Below, piece after piece: positions 28,234 to 37,993 of a stretch of DNA of 64,000 nt. Source of the stretch: Secundilactobacillus silagincola (lineage in GTDB: Bacteria > Bacillota > Bacilli > Lactobacillales > Lactobacillaceae); contig NZ_BCMJ01000001.1 in NCBI RefSeq assembly GCF_002583405.1, positions 351,438 through 415,437 on the forward strand, in the 5' to 3' direction. The notes under the pieces were generated by a model. The model saw nothing but the letters and a program-made list of their open reading frames with translations, did not search any database and had not been told where the DNA came from. Position 1 is the first letter of the stretch, and every line of letters begins with the position of its first letter. The position numbers and the translations under genes are program-made.

Positions 28234-29146
28234 ATTTGTAGTGGGATCACGTAAGAGCCTGCTGGCCATGTGTCAGTCAAAACTGGTCATTGCGGCCTTA
28301 CAGAAACGATTCCCAAAAATTACCTTTCGCATTAAAGAAATCGTGACGCAAGGCGACCGTAACTTAAAGGATAGCCTTCAAAAGATTGGTGGCAAAGGAG
28401 TCTTCGTCAAGGAAATTGAAGCGGAACTGCAAAGTGGCGATATCGACTTTGCGGTTCACAGTCTGAAGGACGTCATGCCGGTGTTACCCGATGATCTGAT
28501 TATCGGAGCGATTCCTAAGCGTGAGTCTCCTTATGATTGTCTGATTACACCCAAAAAGTTGGCGCAACTGGCTGATTTGCCGCAGGGTGCGCGAATCGGC
28601 ACCAACAGTCTGCGTCGTCAGGGTCAACTGTTGCATTTACGCCCAGATATTCAAGTGATTCCGATTCGTGGAAATGTTGATACCCGAATCAAGAAAATTA
28701 AAACGGAACATTTGGATGGTGTGATTTTGGCAGAATCCGGGTTAGACCGGCTGCAAGTCTCGCTCGATGGTTTATATCGGCTGAGTTTGCAGGCTGATAT
28801 TTTGCCAGCAACCGGGCAAGGCGCGTTGGCTATTGAATGTCGCAAGACGGATGCTGATACGTTGGCATTATTGAGCGCCATTGACGATGCGACCACTAAG
28901 CAAAATGTGCAAGTGGAACGCGACTTTTTGCGCGCCTTGGGTGGCAGTTGCAACTACCCCATTGGTGCGTTTGCCGAGTCGGCTGGGGATCAGATCACCT
29001 TTAAGGGACTGGTGGCTTCGCCCGATGGCACCCACCTATTTCGCAAAACGGTGCAGGAAACGGTTAATGACAAAATTGGGTCTAAGGTTGCCGATACGTT
29101 AATTGCTGAAGGCGCTTTGAAATTGATTGAATCAACGTTAAAATAA
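28223..29146 (+). CDS. hemC: Hydroxymethylbilane synthase HemC
   Basis: A 307-residue porphobilinogen deaminase: VGSRKSLLAMCQS, GKGVFVKEIE, HSLKDVM, ATGQGALAIECR, and the dipyrromethane-cofactor cysteine in LGGSCNYPIGA (near residue 241). It builds the linear tetrapyrrole. A 68-bp gap without a gene separates it from hemB. Confidence 0.96.
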   Translation: MKNEFVVGSRKSLLAMCQSKLVIAALQKRFPKITFRIKEIVTQGDRNLKDSLQKIGGKGVFVKEIEAELQSGDIDFAVHSLKDVMPVLPDDLIIGAIPKRESPYDCLITPKKLAQLADLPQGARIGTNSLRRQGQLLHLRPDIQVIPIRGNVDTRIKKIKTEHLDGVILAESGLDRLQVSLDGLYRLSLQADILPATGQGALAIECRKTDADTLALLSAIDDATTKQNVQVERDFLRALGGSCNYPIGAFAESAGDQITFKGLVASPDGTHLFRKTVQETVNDKIGSKVADTLIAEGALKLIESTLK

Positions 29147-29214
29147 GGATATTTAGTGAATGATTACGCTTACTTATTTTTAAAAATTATTTAGTGGAAA
29201 GAAGATTATATATT

Positions 29215-30195
29215 ATGGTTACATTTGATCGTCATCGTCGTTTAAGAAGCAGCGCAGCCATGCGTGATCTCGTGCGCGAGAATCACTTAGAGAAGTCGGA
29301 TTTAATTATGCCTGTGTTCGTGGATGCCACGATTCAGGATAAGGAAGAAATTAAATCTATGCCAGGTATTTACCGGTATAGCCTCAATACCATTCTGGAT
29401 GAAATTAAAGAGATCGTTGATTTAGGAATCCAATCAATCATTATTTTTGGAATTCCGGATCACAAAGATGATGTCGGCACCGGCGCTTGGGAGGATAACG
29501 GCATCGTGCAGGAAGCCATTCGTAAGATCAAGGCTGCTTATCCAGAACTGATTGTCATCGCTGATACTTGCATGTGTGAGTACACATCCACTGGTCACTG
29601 CGGCATCGTGAAGGACCACAAGGTATTAAACGATGAATCGCTCGAATACAACACCAAGGTCGCTGTCAGCCAAGTGAAGGCCGGTGCTGATATGGTTGCC
29701 CCTTCCAACGCAATGGACGGTTTTGTGGCCGCCATTCGTGAAGGATTGGATAAGGCTGGGTTTAAAGAAACACCAATCATGGCTTACTCCGTTAAGTTTG
29801 CTTCCAGCTTCTACGGTCCATTCCGTGACGCTGCTGATGGCGCACCGCAGTTTGGTGATCGTAAGGGATATCAGATGGATCCAGCAAACCGGCTTGAAGC
29901 CATTCGCGAAATGAAGAGTGACGAAAAAGAGGGTGCTGACTTCACCATGGTCAAACCTGCAATGGCTTTTGCTGATATCATTCGTGATGTTCGTAACAAC
30001 ACCAACTTACCGCTGGTTGCTTACAACGTTTCTGGTGAATATGCCATGGTCAAAGCAGCGGCAGCTAATGGCTGGATCGATGAAGAACAGATCGTTAACG
30101 AAGTGCTTGTGGGGTTGAAACGTGCTGGTGCTGATTTAATCATCACCTACTTTGCTAAGGAAGTTGCTGCACGGATGGACGCGCAAAAAAAATAA
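29215..30195 (+). CDS. hemB: Delta-aminolevulinic acid dehydratase HemB
   Basis: A 326-residue enzyme. The cysteine cluster [14 protein letters not shown] indicates the zinc-dependent type; the Schiff-base lysines are in [17 protein letters not shown] and MVKPAMAF. It joins two ALA into porphobilinogen. ATG 29215 is chosen because RHRRLR follows directly as in other HemB proteins; GTG 29194 would add seven unmatched residues. Confidence 0.96.
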   Translation: MVTFDRHRRLRSSAAMRDLVRENHLEKSDLIMPVFVDATIQDKEEIKSMPGIYRYSLNTILDEIKEIVDLGIQSIIIFGIPDHKDDVGTGAWEDNGIVQEAIRKIKAAYPELIVIADTCMCEYTSTGHCGIVKDHKVLNDESLEYNTKVAVSQVKAGADMVAPSNAMDGFVAAIREGLDKAGFKETPIMAYSVKFASSFYGPFRDAADGAPQFGDRKGYQMDPANRLEAIREMKSDEKEGADFTMVKPAMAFADIIRDVRNNTNLPLVAYNVSGEYAMVKAAAANGWIDEEQIVNEVLVGLKRAGADLIITYFAKEVAARMDAQKK

Positions 30196-30222
30196 AAATC
30201 ATCAGAGAAGGGAACACACACA

Positions 30223-31515
30223 TTGAAGAATTTTGACAACTCAAAAAGAGCGTTCAAAGAAGCTCAAGACTATATGCCCGGTGGCGTAAACAGTCCAGTA
30301 CGGGCGTTTAAGAACGTTGGTGGTGACCCACTGTTTATTAAGCAGGGGAAGGGTGCACACATTGAAGATATTGATGGCAACACGTTTATTGACTACGTAC
30401 TTTCATGGGGCCCACTGATTTTAGGCCACGCTGATGATAAAGTGGTTAGCGATTTGCAGTCGGCAACCGAGAAGGGAACCAGTTATGGTGCACCAACGGA
30501 ATTAGAAACGGAATTGGCTAAGAAGATTCGTGAAATTGTTCCGTCCGTTGAGATGGTACGGATGGTTTCATCTGGGACCGAAGCCACGATGAGCGCCATT
30601 CGTTTGGCCCGTGGGTTTACAAAACGCGATAAGATCGTGAAATTTATCGGTAACTATCATGGCCACAGTGATTCCTTACTGGTGGATGCCGGCTCTGGTC
30701 TAGCTACGTTCAACATCAATACTTCACCAGGTGTACCCAAGGATCTTGCCTACGATACGTTGACGGTGCCGTATAACGATGTTGAAGGTATTAAAGCTGT
30801 TTTTGAAAAGCATGGGCCTGAAATTGCGGCCGTTATCGTTGAGCCCATTGCTGGAAACATGGGCGTTATTCCAGGAACGCAAGAATTCCTGGATACCTTG
30901 CGACAGCTAACAACGGATGCTGGTTCACTGCTGATCTTTGATGAAGTGATGTCTGGTTTTCGGGCTGCCTACCATGGTGCACAAAGCCTTTATCACATTA
31001 AGCCAGATCTTACCACCCTTGGTAAAGTCGTTGGTGGTGGGCTTCCCGTTGGTGTATTTGGCGGGCGTCGTGACATTATGGAACACATTACGCCAGTTGG
31101 TAGCATCTATCATGCGGGTACCTTATCAGGGAACCCATTGGCCATGACCGGTGGGTTAAGCACGTTAAACCAGTTGAATGATGATCTGTATCAGGAGATG
31201 ACAGCTAAAACGACTCGTCTGGTTGAAGGAATTAAGGCTGCTGGCGATGCTCATAACGTGCCAATTACGGTACACCATGTTGGTACCATGTGGAGCTACT
31301 TCTTCAACGCCGGTCCAGTGAACAACTTCGATGACGTACAAGCCAGCGATGTGGCCTACTTTGCAAAATTCTTCAAGCAGTTACTGCAACAGGGAATCTA
31401 CACCGCGCCATCGCAGTTTGAAACCAACTTTATGTCTAGCAAGCATACGGATCAAGATATTGATGAGACGATCCAAGCATTCAACAATGCCTTTGATGCA
31501 GTAAATAACGGGTAA
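30223..31515 (+). CDS. hemL: Glutamate-1-semialdehyde 2,1-aminomutase HemL
   Basis: A 430-residue PLP enzyme: [13 protein letters not shown] at the N-terminus, [16 protein letters not shown] and the PLP-lysine in [16 protein letters not shown]. It converts GSA to ALA. The TTG start follows GAAGGG with a rather long spacing of about 12 nt, which may limit translation. Confidence 0.96.
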   Translation: MKNFDNSKRAFKEAQDYMPGGVNSPVRAFKNVGGDPLFIKQGKGAHIEDIDGNTFIDYVLSWGPLILGHADDKVVSDLQSATEKGTSYGAPTELETELAKKIREIVPSVEMVRMVSSGTEATMSAIRLARGFTKRDKIVKFIGNYHGHSDSLLVDAGSGLATFNINTSPGVPKDLAYDTLTVPYNDVEGIKAVFEKHGPEIAAVIVEPIAGNMGVIPGTQEFLDTLRQLTTDAGSLLIFDEVMSGFRAAYHGAQSLYHIKPDLTTLGKVVGGGLPVGVFGGRRDIMEHITPVGSIYHAGTLSGNPLAMTGGLSTLNQLNDDLYQEMTAKTTRLVEGIKAAGDAHNVPITVHHVGTMWSYFFNAGPVNNFDDVQASDVAYFAKFFKQLLQQGIYTAPSQFETNFMSSKHTDQDIDETIQAFNNAFDAVNNG

Positions 31516-31520
31516 CGCAT

Positions 31521-32270
31521 ATGATAAATACACAGTTTCGAGACTTAACGTTAACGCCGATAACAGCAGAGGAAACATTGGTAATCGCGTGTGACAGCAG
31601 TGCCGGAATTGGGGAGAAAAAAGCAGACGTTGTAGCCGTTGACCCAGCTATTACGGCTGCTTATTCTTTAAGGGTGCCACTTTTAGAGCTAATGTGTTTT
31701 GGCGCCCACCCCATTACGGTGATTGATACGGTCGGTAACGAAATGGTGCCGACCGGTGAGCGAATCATCAGTGGTGTCAAAGCAGAGCTTGCACGGGCGC
31801 AATTATCCGATATACCGTTAAATGGCAGTACAGAAGATAACATGGCCACCCTCACAACGTCGATTGGTATCACGGTGATTGGCCGAATTCAAACGGCTAA
31901 CATCCCCAAACCAGCGACTGTGGACCTAACTGTTTTTAAATTGGGCACGCCATACGTCGGTAACGAAGTGGTGGCACATTTAAATCAGATTTTTAGCTAT
32001 GATAAGGTTCGTCAAATTCGTGGGAACGCTGATGTTGTGGATATGCTGCCAGTGGGGTCAAAGGGTGTGACGTATGAACTTGACCAAATGGCGCAGACGA
32101 ATCACTTGGAGACGCACTACTTGGTTGACCGCACCTTGCCAGAGTTAAATACTTCTGCTGGTCCAGCAACCGTGGTACTAGTTGGGGTAAAAAAGACACA
32201 GGCAGAAGCGGTAAAACAAGCGTTTCCAGAATTGGCTGCGGTGGCAGAACTCAGGAGGCCAAAACCATGA
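31521..32270 (+). CDS. AIR-synthase-related protein, candidate alpha-ribazole kinase
   Basis: A 249-residue protein with AIRS/ThiL-like features: early acidic VIACDSSAGIGEKKAD, a second VPLLELMCFGAHPITVIDT stretch and the glycine-rich ERIISGVKAEL. AIRS-fold enzymes are ATP-dependent kinases or synthases. Its place between hemL and cobU (ATGA overlap with cobU) ties it to nucleotide-loop assembly. The alpha-ribazole kinase CblS of other Firmicutes is, to my knowledge, an AIRS-like protein, and the CblT-like S-component opens this run, so an alpha-ribazole salvage role is the best guess. No experimental identity can be claimed. Confidence 0.6.
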   Translation: MINTQFRDLTLTPITAEETLVIACDSSAGIGEKKADVVAVDPAITAAYSLRVPLLELMCFGAHPITVIDTVGNEMVPTGERIISGVKAELARAQLSDIPLNGSTEDNMATLTTSIGITVIGRIQTANIPKPATVDLTVFKLGTPYVGNEVVAHLNQIFSYDKVRQIRGNADVVDMLPVGSKGVTYELDQMAQTNHLETHYLVDRTLPELNTSAGPATVVLVGVKKTQAEAVKQAFPELAAVAELRRPKP

Positions 32271-32863
32271 AGAGTCAGTTAGTGTTGGTGACTGGTGGGG
32301 CGAAGAGCGGCAAGTCAGTGTTTGCTGAACAGTCACTATCAGATGTTGCCCGTGTATGTTACATTGCCACCGGCGTGATGACTCAGCCAGACCCGGAAAT
32401 GCAGTTGCGGATTCAAACGCACCAGAAACGGCGGGCTGAAAAAAACTGGGCTACTGAAGAGCGGTATCAAGCTGTTGACGCGTTTATCACGGCCAATCAT
32501 TACGATAGTTATTTGCTGGATGATGCCACCATGCTTATTACCAATTTGTTTTACGATGGTGCAACTCAACTGGCAGCAGATCGATGCCTTAGTTTGGATG
32601 ATGCCATTGAGCAGATGACTAGCGATGATATTGACAGACTAAGTCAGCAAATCTTCGATGCCTGGGATCACATTGTTGATGCCCTGCGCGCAACTCATCA
32701 ATCTATGGTTGTGGTGACCAATGAAACGGGCCTAGGTATTGTGCCGGCGACAAAACAGACGCGAATTTTGAGGGATATTTACGGCCAGGTGAACCAACGC
32801 TTGGCACAGGCAGCTGATCACGTATATTTTGTGATCAGTGGTCTGTCACAACAGTTGAAATAA
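32267..32863 (+). CDS. cobU: Adenosylcobinamide kinase / adenosylcobinamide-phosphate guanylyltransferase CobU
   Basis: A 198-residue P-loop protein: VTGGAKSGKSVFAE at the N-terminus, HQKRR, and VVTNETGLGIVPA typical of CobU/CobP. It phosphorylates adenosylcobinamide and attaches GMP. AGGAGG lies 9 nt before the ATG. Confidence 0.95.
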   Translation: MKSQLVLVTGGAKSGKSVFAEQSLSDVARVCYIATGVMTQPDPEMQLRIQTHQKRRAEKNWATEERYQAVDAFITANHYDSYLLDDATMLITNLFYDGATQLAADRCLSLDDAIEQMTSDDIDRLSQQIFDAWDHIVDALRATHQSMVVVTNETGLGIVPATKQTRILRDIYGQVNQRLAQAADHVYFVISGLSQQLK

Positions 32864-32875
32864 TTGGGGGTCACC

Positions 32876-33634
32876 ATGGGAAAAGCAATGATTTTATACA
32901 CACAATTTTTTACGCGGATTTCCATTCCAATCGAGATTAAGGACGTCACGAACAAGTTCAAAAATAATATCCAGTACTTCAGTCTTTTTGGGCTGTTACT
33001 GGGCTGTCTTGAGGCACTAATCTTCTGGGGCTTTGCCAGTATCTTTCCACTTTGGTTTGCCTGGATCATTTACTGGGTCACGGATGGACTGCTGACTGGT
33101 GGTTTCCATCTAGACGCCTTAGCGGATACTGCTGACGGTCTGTTTTCGTCACGAAAGCCTGAAAAGATGAAGGATATCATGCACGATAGTCGGCTTGGAA
33201 CGATGGGCGCATTGGGTCTGATCTACTTTTATTTGATCGTTATCGGGAGCGGTATCGTTATTTGCAATCAGCTGCCATTGTGGCAACTGATTGGGTTAAC
33301 GGCAGTTATGACGATGGTCGCCAAAACAGGGATTGGATTATTGTTCTACAAGATGGTCTATAACGGTGATAACGGGCTGGCTAGTATCTGGATCGGCGTT
33401 AAAACCTGGCGAATCGTGGTGTCTCAGTTAGTGGCTATCGTGGTCATTGGTGCGGTATTACAGTGGCCGGGTCTGGTGGGCTATTTAGCCATCGTTGTGT
33501 TTGGGTATTTTTACCGGCGTTTTAACATTCGCTTGCTGAAGGGCTTTAGCGGTGACACGATTGGCGCTTTTGGTGAGTTATCGCAGGTAATTTTCCTGCT
33601 GGTATACAGTGGCATTATTGAGGTGATCAAATGA
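32876..33634 (+). CDS. cobS: Adenosylcobinamide-GDP ribazoletransferase CobS
   Basis: A 252-residue polytopic membrane protein with FFTRISIPI near the N-terminus, GGFHLDALADTADGLFS (CobS hallmark with its acidic metal-binding cluster) and MHDSRLGTMG. It joins the nucleotide loop base to GDP-cobinamide at the membrane. GGGGG lies 8 nt before ATG 32876; TTG 32864 would put that site inside the gene. Confidence 0.95.
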   Translation: MGKAMILYTQFFTRISIPIEIKDVTNKFKNNIQYFSLFGLLLGCLEALIFWGFASIFPLWFAWIIYWVTDGLLTGGFHLDALADTADGLFSSRKPEKMKDIMHDSRLGTMGALGLIYFYLIVIGSGIVICNQLPLWQLIGLTAVMTMVAKTGIGLLFYKMVYNGDNGLASIWIGVKTWRIVVSQLVAIVVIGAVLQWPGLVGYLAIVVFGYFYRRFNIRLLKGFSGDTIGAFGELSQVIFLLVYSGIIEVIK

Positions 33635-34221
33635 CCTTATTTGTAACGCGACACGGTGAAACCACATTAAATCAGCACCGAAAATTTTATGGGTCCATGG
33701 ATGTGGCACTTGATGATAAAGGGCAACAACAGGCTGCTGAGCTTGCGAAGAAACTGCGACGTCAAAAACTGGATGTCATTATACGCAGTGCCACAACGCG
33801 CACGAAGCAGACTGCCCAACCTATTATTGATGATCATCCAAACGCAACCGTTTACGTGAATGCTGATTTGAATGAGAAAGGGTTTGGTGACTGGGAAGGA
33901 CTGGATGCTGATGAGATTGAGGCACAGGATCCAGTTACGTGGGCACGGTGGATTGAAAAGCCCTTTGACGTGACGCCAAAGGGTGCTGAGAGTTATAAGG
34001 TTTTTTCGGAACGTGTACTGCATGCAGTCGCTGGTTACCAGGATTTGTTGGCTTCGGCAGCTAACGTGTTAGTTGTTGCGCACCTTGGCACGTTGCGTGT
34101 GATGCACCAGTCGTGGGTACCGGACACGGTATTTTGGGATCTTAATTTCAAAGCGGGCCACTATTCAACCTATCAGTCTGATGGGCAAGGTAAGATGAAG
34201 GTTATAGCATTCAATCAATGA
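33631..34221 (+). CDS. cobC: Alpha-ribazole-5'-phosphate phosphatase CobC
   Basis: A 196-residue histidine phosphatase: TRHGETTLN at residues 5-13, the GFGDWEG acidic loop and a second histidine in VVAHLGTLR. Position between cobS and hemD with ATGA overlaps on both sides supports CobC rather than another member of the superfamily. It dephosphorylates alpha-ribazole phosphate or cobalamin phosphate. Confidence 0.88.
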   Translation: MTLFVTRHGETTLNQHRKFYGSMDVALDDKGQQQAAELAKKLRRQKLDVIIRSATTRTKQTAQPIIDDHPNATVYVNADLNEKGFGDWEGLDADEIEAQDPVTWARWIEKPFDVTPKGAESYKVFSERVLHAVAGYQDLLASAANVLVVAHLGTLRVMHQSWVPDTVFWDLNFKAGHYSTYQSDGQGKMKVIAFNQ

Positions 34222-34958
34222 TTGAGAAGGTGTTTTCGGTGGCATTTTTAATTACGTATCCAAAAGAGAAGGTCGAACCGGAACTGCAGTCACAGTTGGC
34301 AAAAATTACAGTGCCGTTATATCTGCCGTTGCGTGAACTGGTGGCAACTCAATTAACGTCGACTGAGGTCTCACAGATTCGTTCTGCAACAGGCATTGTG
34401 ATCACGAGTCAGTTTGCGCTTCAGGTCTATTTGAGTCGGGACTGGCACGCTACAACTCAGCCAGAATTCTTTGTGCTGAGTCAAAAGATGGCGGCCAAGT
34501 TACAAGCTAAAGGGTTTACTCAGGTGACGTACCCAGTCGAAGAAAATCAGGCTAGTTTGGCGCAATTATTAGCTTCATTGCCAGCACAGCAACTGCTGTG
34601 GCTGACAGGTAACCGGCACATCAAACACAACCAGCTAGCAGTTTTGCCACATTTGACGCAACTAACGTGCTACAAAAATAGTTGGTCTCAGACGCAGGAA
34701 GACCAGGTCGTTTCTCAACTAAAGGGGCATCAAATCACTAGAATCCTTGTGACAAGTCCTTCAAGTTACACGCGATTACAATCAATTGAAGCGCGGCTTG
34801 CCTCCCAGTTTTCATCAGTGACTTACTATACGCTTGGTCACAGCACGTTTAAGTTAATCAGTAAGGCTGAAAAGCGCGTCGTTCAGCCGTTAAACAAGCG
34901 ATATGTGCTGCGGCAGATGCTGCAAAGAATGTGTCATGATGAAGTAGCCGACCAGTAA
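34218..34958 (+). CDS. hemD: Uroporphyrinogen-III synthase HemD
   Basis: A 246-residue protein with the two-lobed HemD pattern: FLITYPKEKVE start, GIVITSQFALQVYL in lobe one and RILVTSPSSYTRL with TLGHSTFKLI in lobe two. HemD proteins are very divergent, so assignment rests on these motifs plus the last place in the B12 run. It cyclises hydroxymethylbilane to uroporphyrinogen III. It duplicates the C-terminal domain of the cobA fusion at 19.3 kb. No clear terminator follows, so transcripts may run into glpF. Confidence 0.85.
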   Translation: MIEKVFSVAFLITYPKEKVEPELQSQLAKITVPLYLPLRELVATQLTSTEVSQIRSATGIVITSQFALQVYLSRDWHATTQPEFFVLSQKMAAKLQAKGFTQVTYPVEENQASLAQLLASLPAQQLLWLTGNRHIKHNQLAVLPHLTQLTCYKNSWSQTQEDQVVSQLKGHQITRILVTSPSSYTRLQSIEARLASQFSSVTYYTLGHSTFKLISKAEKRVVQPLNKRYVLRQMLQRMCHDEVADQ

Positions 34959-35031
34959 AATTTTGAACCGTATCACACTTTTTTGCGGAAATTAAGCACA
35001 TTTATGTTGTAAAGTAGTGAAAATAATGTAA

Positions 35032-35046
35032 ATAAAGCGCTTTCAA
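35032..35046 (-). promoter_or_regulatory. cre site in the glpF promoter region
   Basis: Read on the minus strand, TTGAAAGCGCTTTAT matches WTGAAARCGYTTWNN fully. It sits just upstream of a TAATAT box (35053-35058) and about 60 bp before the glpF start. Confidence 0.65.
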
Positions 35047-35105
35047 ATATGCTAATATTAGTGTGTTAATTGTTTAACAAACTTATATAAAGGTGGGTGT
35101 CACTA

Positions 35106-35813
35106 ATGGATGGTTTTATTGGTGAGTTTTTCGGCACTATGATCCTGATTTTGTTAGGAGCTGGTACTGGTGCTGGGATCAACTTGAATAAGACGTACGC
35201 CAAGGGATCTAGTTGGTTGTTCGTCTGCCTGTCATGGGGTATGGCTGTTACCATGGGGGTATATGTTGCGGGACTTTTAGGCTCAGATGGTCATTTAAAC
35301 CCTGCAGTTACGATTCCATTTGCAATCTTTGGATTGTTCCCATGGAATGAAGTATTGCCATATTTAGCAGGCCAATTCTTAGGTGCGTTTGTCGGTGCAG
35401 CATTAGTAATGGTTGAATTCGGTGCACACTTTAAGGAAACAAAAGGAGAAGAAAATGGGAACACTGTTGGTATTTTTGCTACTATGCCAGCAATTAAGTC
35501 ACCTCTTTTCAACTTCTTGTCAGAAGTTATCGCTACATTCGGTTTTGTCTTTGTTCTTCTTAATTTAGGTAACTTCACAACTGGTTTGAAACCGCTTGTT
35601 GTTGGGTTCTTGATCTTCGTTATCGGTACTGGTTTAGGGACGACCACCGGGTTCGCCATTAACCCAGCCCGTGACTGGGGCCCACGGTTCGCTTACACAA
35701 TCCTGCCAGTTCCTAACAAGGGTTCAGCTCACTGGGATTATGCATGGGTACCAATGTGTGGTCCACTGGTTGGTGGTTTCATCGCAGCTGCGTTGGAAAC
35801 AGCAATTCATTAG
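35106..35813 (+). CDS. glpF: Glycerol uptake facilitator / aquaglyceroporin GlpF
   Basis: A 235-residue MIP-family channel with six membrane segments and both NPA boxes: HLNPAVTIPF and FAINPARDWGPR. The Asp after the second box (NPARD) marks the glycerol-facilitator subgroup. It would admit glycerol, the substrate of the B12-dependent dehydratase in related species, and may also pass propanediol, water or lactate. AAAGGTGGGTG precedes ATG 35106. Its codon use (highly biased) suggests strong expression. A cre site lies in its promoter; a perfect terminator follows. Confidence 0.93.
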   Translation: MDGFIGEFFGTMILILLGAGTGAGINLNKTYAKGSSWLFVCLSWGMAVTMGVYVAGLLGSDGHLNPAVTIPFAIFGLFPWNEVLPYLAGQFLGAFVGAALVMVEFGAHFKETKGEENGNTVGIFATMPAIKSPLFNFLSEVIATFGFVFVLLNLGNFTTGLKPLVVGFLIFVIGTGLGTTTGFAINPARDWGPRFAYTILPVPNKGSAHWDYAWVPMCGPLVGGFIAAALETAIH

Positions 35814-35858
35814 TATTTAGCAATCATATTCAATCAAAAAGCAATCATCTCGGATTTG

Positions 35859-35903
35859 TTCTGGTATTAACCGATTTTCATCGGTTAATACCAGAATTTT
35901 TTT
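35859..35903 (+). terminator. Terminator after glpF
   Basis: A perfect hairpin (TTCTGGTATTAACCGAT with its complement, loop TTTC) is followed by seven T. Confidence 0.95.
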
Positions 35904-36044
35904 CGTGTAAAAAATATGAAAAATCAACTTACAAAAAGTAAGCTAATCTCGTGACTTTTAAATTTGTTCGTCTTATACTCTTCCATGTTAAACAATTTAA
36001 GAATTAAAAGTTCTAATAGAAACTGATGGAGGAGTGCGATTCAG

Positions 36045-37805
36045 ATGACAAAGATGATGGCAGGACAGGCATTAGTTAAAGTATTGGAAGATTGGGACGT
36101 TGACCATATTTATGGGATTCCCGGTGGCTCGATTAACCACACAGTTGAAGGGCTATACCTAGAACAAGATAAAATTAAATATATTCAGGTGCGTCATGAA
36201 GAAGTTGGTGCCATTGCAGCCTCTGCTGATGCTAAATTTACTGGTAAAATTGGGGTTGCTTTTGGTTCTGCAGGTCCTGGTGCAACTCACCTGTTCAACG
36301 GTCTGTACGACGCTAAAATGGACCACGTACCCGTGTTGGCCATCGTGGGTCAAGTTGCTCAGCCGGTTATGAACACGAATTTCTTCCAGGAGATGGATGA
36401 AACGCCAATGTTTGAAGATGTTTCGGTTTACAACCGGACAGTAACCACGGCTGAACAGATTCCTTACGTGATCAACGAAGCCATTCGTGAAGCTTACCGA
36501 CAAAGCGGGGTTGCTGTGGTAATTTTGCCGGAAGACTTAACCACTAAGGAAATCGACTACGAACCAGCTAAGACACCAAAGGTTGTGGCTAATAACTACA
36601 GTCAAACCGTTGATTCAAAGGCAATTGCTGACAGCCTTAAGATGATCAAAGAAGCTAAGCACCCGTTGATCTACGCTGGCCGTGGCTTATTAGGCGCGCG
36701 TGATGAACTGACTAAGTTCTCAGAACAGTTCAACATTCCTGTCATGAATACAGTACCCGCAACTGGGGTTATTGCAACGGATCATCCTAACTTTATTGGG
36801 ACCTTTGGCCGGTTAGGTGCTAAATCAGGATTTGAAGCTTTACAACATGCAGACCTGATTCTCTTCCTAGCTTCCGAATTTCCATTCGCTAACTTCTGGC
36901 CAAAGGACGTTAAAATTATTCAAGTTAATACCAACGCCTTTGATATTGGTAAGACCGTTGATGTGGACTACGCGATTATTGCGGATGCTAAGGCTTATTT
37001 GAATGATATGATTGCGACTGGTGAAACTCGCCCAGCTGATACTTGGCTAAAAGCTAACCAAGAAAACAAGGCTAACTGGGACAAGTGGCTGGATGAACAA
37101 GCGGAAGATGACAGTAAGGGCTTGAATCCTGAAGCTGTAACGAAGAAGATTGCTGAACTCGCTGGTCCTAATGATACCTACGCGGTTGATACCGGGAACG
37201 TTTCTGAATGGGGCGTTCGTGGATTACCGATGAATAAGAATCAGCGGTTTGCGATTTCCGGCTTATTTGCAACCATGGGCTTTGGCCTACCAGGTGGCAT
37301 GGCTGGTGCGCTCAGTGTTCCGGACGCTCAGGCATGGTCACTGTCAGGTGATGGTGGTTTTGCCATGGTAGCACCTGACATTATTACTGAAGCTCGTTAT
37401 GAACTGCCAGTAATTAACGTTGTCTTCTCCAACAGCCGCTTTGGTTTCATTTATTACGAACAGGCTGAATCTAAGCAGCATTTCTATGGTGTCGATTTAA
37501 CCGATGCTGATTGGGCAAAGGTTGCCGAAGGACTTGGCGGTATTGGTTTCACGGTGAAGAATAAGGCTGATCTGGACGAGGTTTTCGCTAAGGTTAAGGA
37601 CCTGCAGGCTAACGGTAACAAGAAGCCAATCGTCATTAATGCTTACATCAAGCCAGATGATCCAATCGCTACGGCCTTTATGCCATTAGATGAAAAGCTC
37701 TATGGCGCGGATACTGTTAAGGCGTACTCAGAGAAGTACCACATTGATCCAAAGACGCAGCCTTCATTAGGTGAATTACTGCGTGCTCAAGGCGACGAAA
37801 GATAG
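36045..37805 (+). CDS. pox: Pyruvate oxidase (phosphorylating), TPP/FAD dependent
   Basis: A 586-residue enzyme of the POX/acetolactate synthase superfamily. VDHIYGIPGGSINHTVEGL at the N-terminus and HEEVGAIAASADAK (catalytic Glu) with GSAGPGATHLFNGLYDA match lactobacillal pyruvate oxidase closely; the C-terminal TPP motif is SGDGGFAM...NVVFSN. It converts pyruvate, phosphate and O2 to acetyl phosphate, CO2 and H2O2. ATG follows GGAGG with an 11-nt spacing. It is monocistronic, with terminators on both sides. Confidence 0.92.
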   Translation: MTKMMAGQALVKVLEDWDVDHIYGIPGGSINHTVEGLYLEQDKIKYIQVRHEEVGAIAASADAKFTGKIGVAFGSAGPGATHLFNGLYDAKMDHVPVLAIVGQVAQPVMNTNFFQEMDETPMFEDVSVYNRTVTTAEQIPYVINEAIREAYRQSGVAVVILPEDLTTKEIDYEPAKTPKVVANNYSQTVDSKAIADSLKMIKEAKHPLIYAGRGLLGARDELTKFSEQFNIPVMNTVPATGVIATDHPNFIGTFGRLGAKSGFEALQHADLILFLASEFPFANFWPKDVKIIQVNTNAFDIGKTVDVDYAIIADAKAYLNDMIATGETRPADTWLKANQENKANWDKWLDEQAEDDSKGLNPEAVTKKIAELAGPNDTYAVDTGNVSEWGVRGLPMNKNQRFAISGLFATMGFGLPGGMAGALSVPDAQAWSLSGDGGFAMVAPDIITEARYELPVINVVFSNSRFGFIYYEQAESKQHFYGVDLTDADWAKVAEGLGGIGFTVKNKADLDEVFAKVKDLQANGNKKPIVINAYIKPDDPIATAFMPLDEKLYGADTVKAYSEKYHIDPKTQPSLGELLRAQGDER

Positions 37806-37821
37806 CTTTTAAAGTGTTATA

Positions 37822-37863
37822 AATAGCGTATTGCACTGAAATAGTTGCAATGCGCTATTTTTG
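37822..37863 (+). terminator. Terminator after pyruvate oxidase
   Basis: A hairpin of AATAGCGTATTGCA and TGCAATGCGCTATT is followed by a T-run. Confidence 0.85.
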
Positions 37864-37993
37864 TATCATGGATGCAACACGATATGGGGAAGATTATTTT
37901 AAGTTCTGTTATTACAAATTTGCCGTAATACACGCAAGATTAGTGAAATCTGGTATCATACGGGTATACCTATCATGCAGGGAGGAAAAAGCG

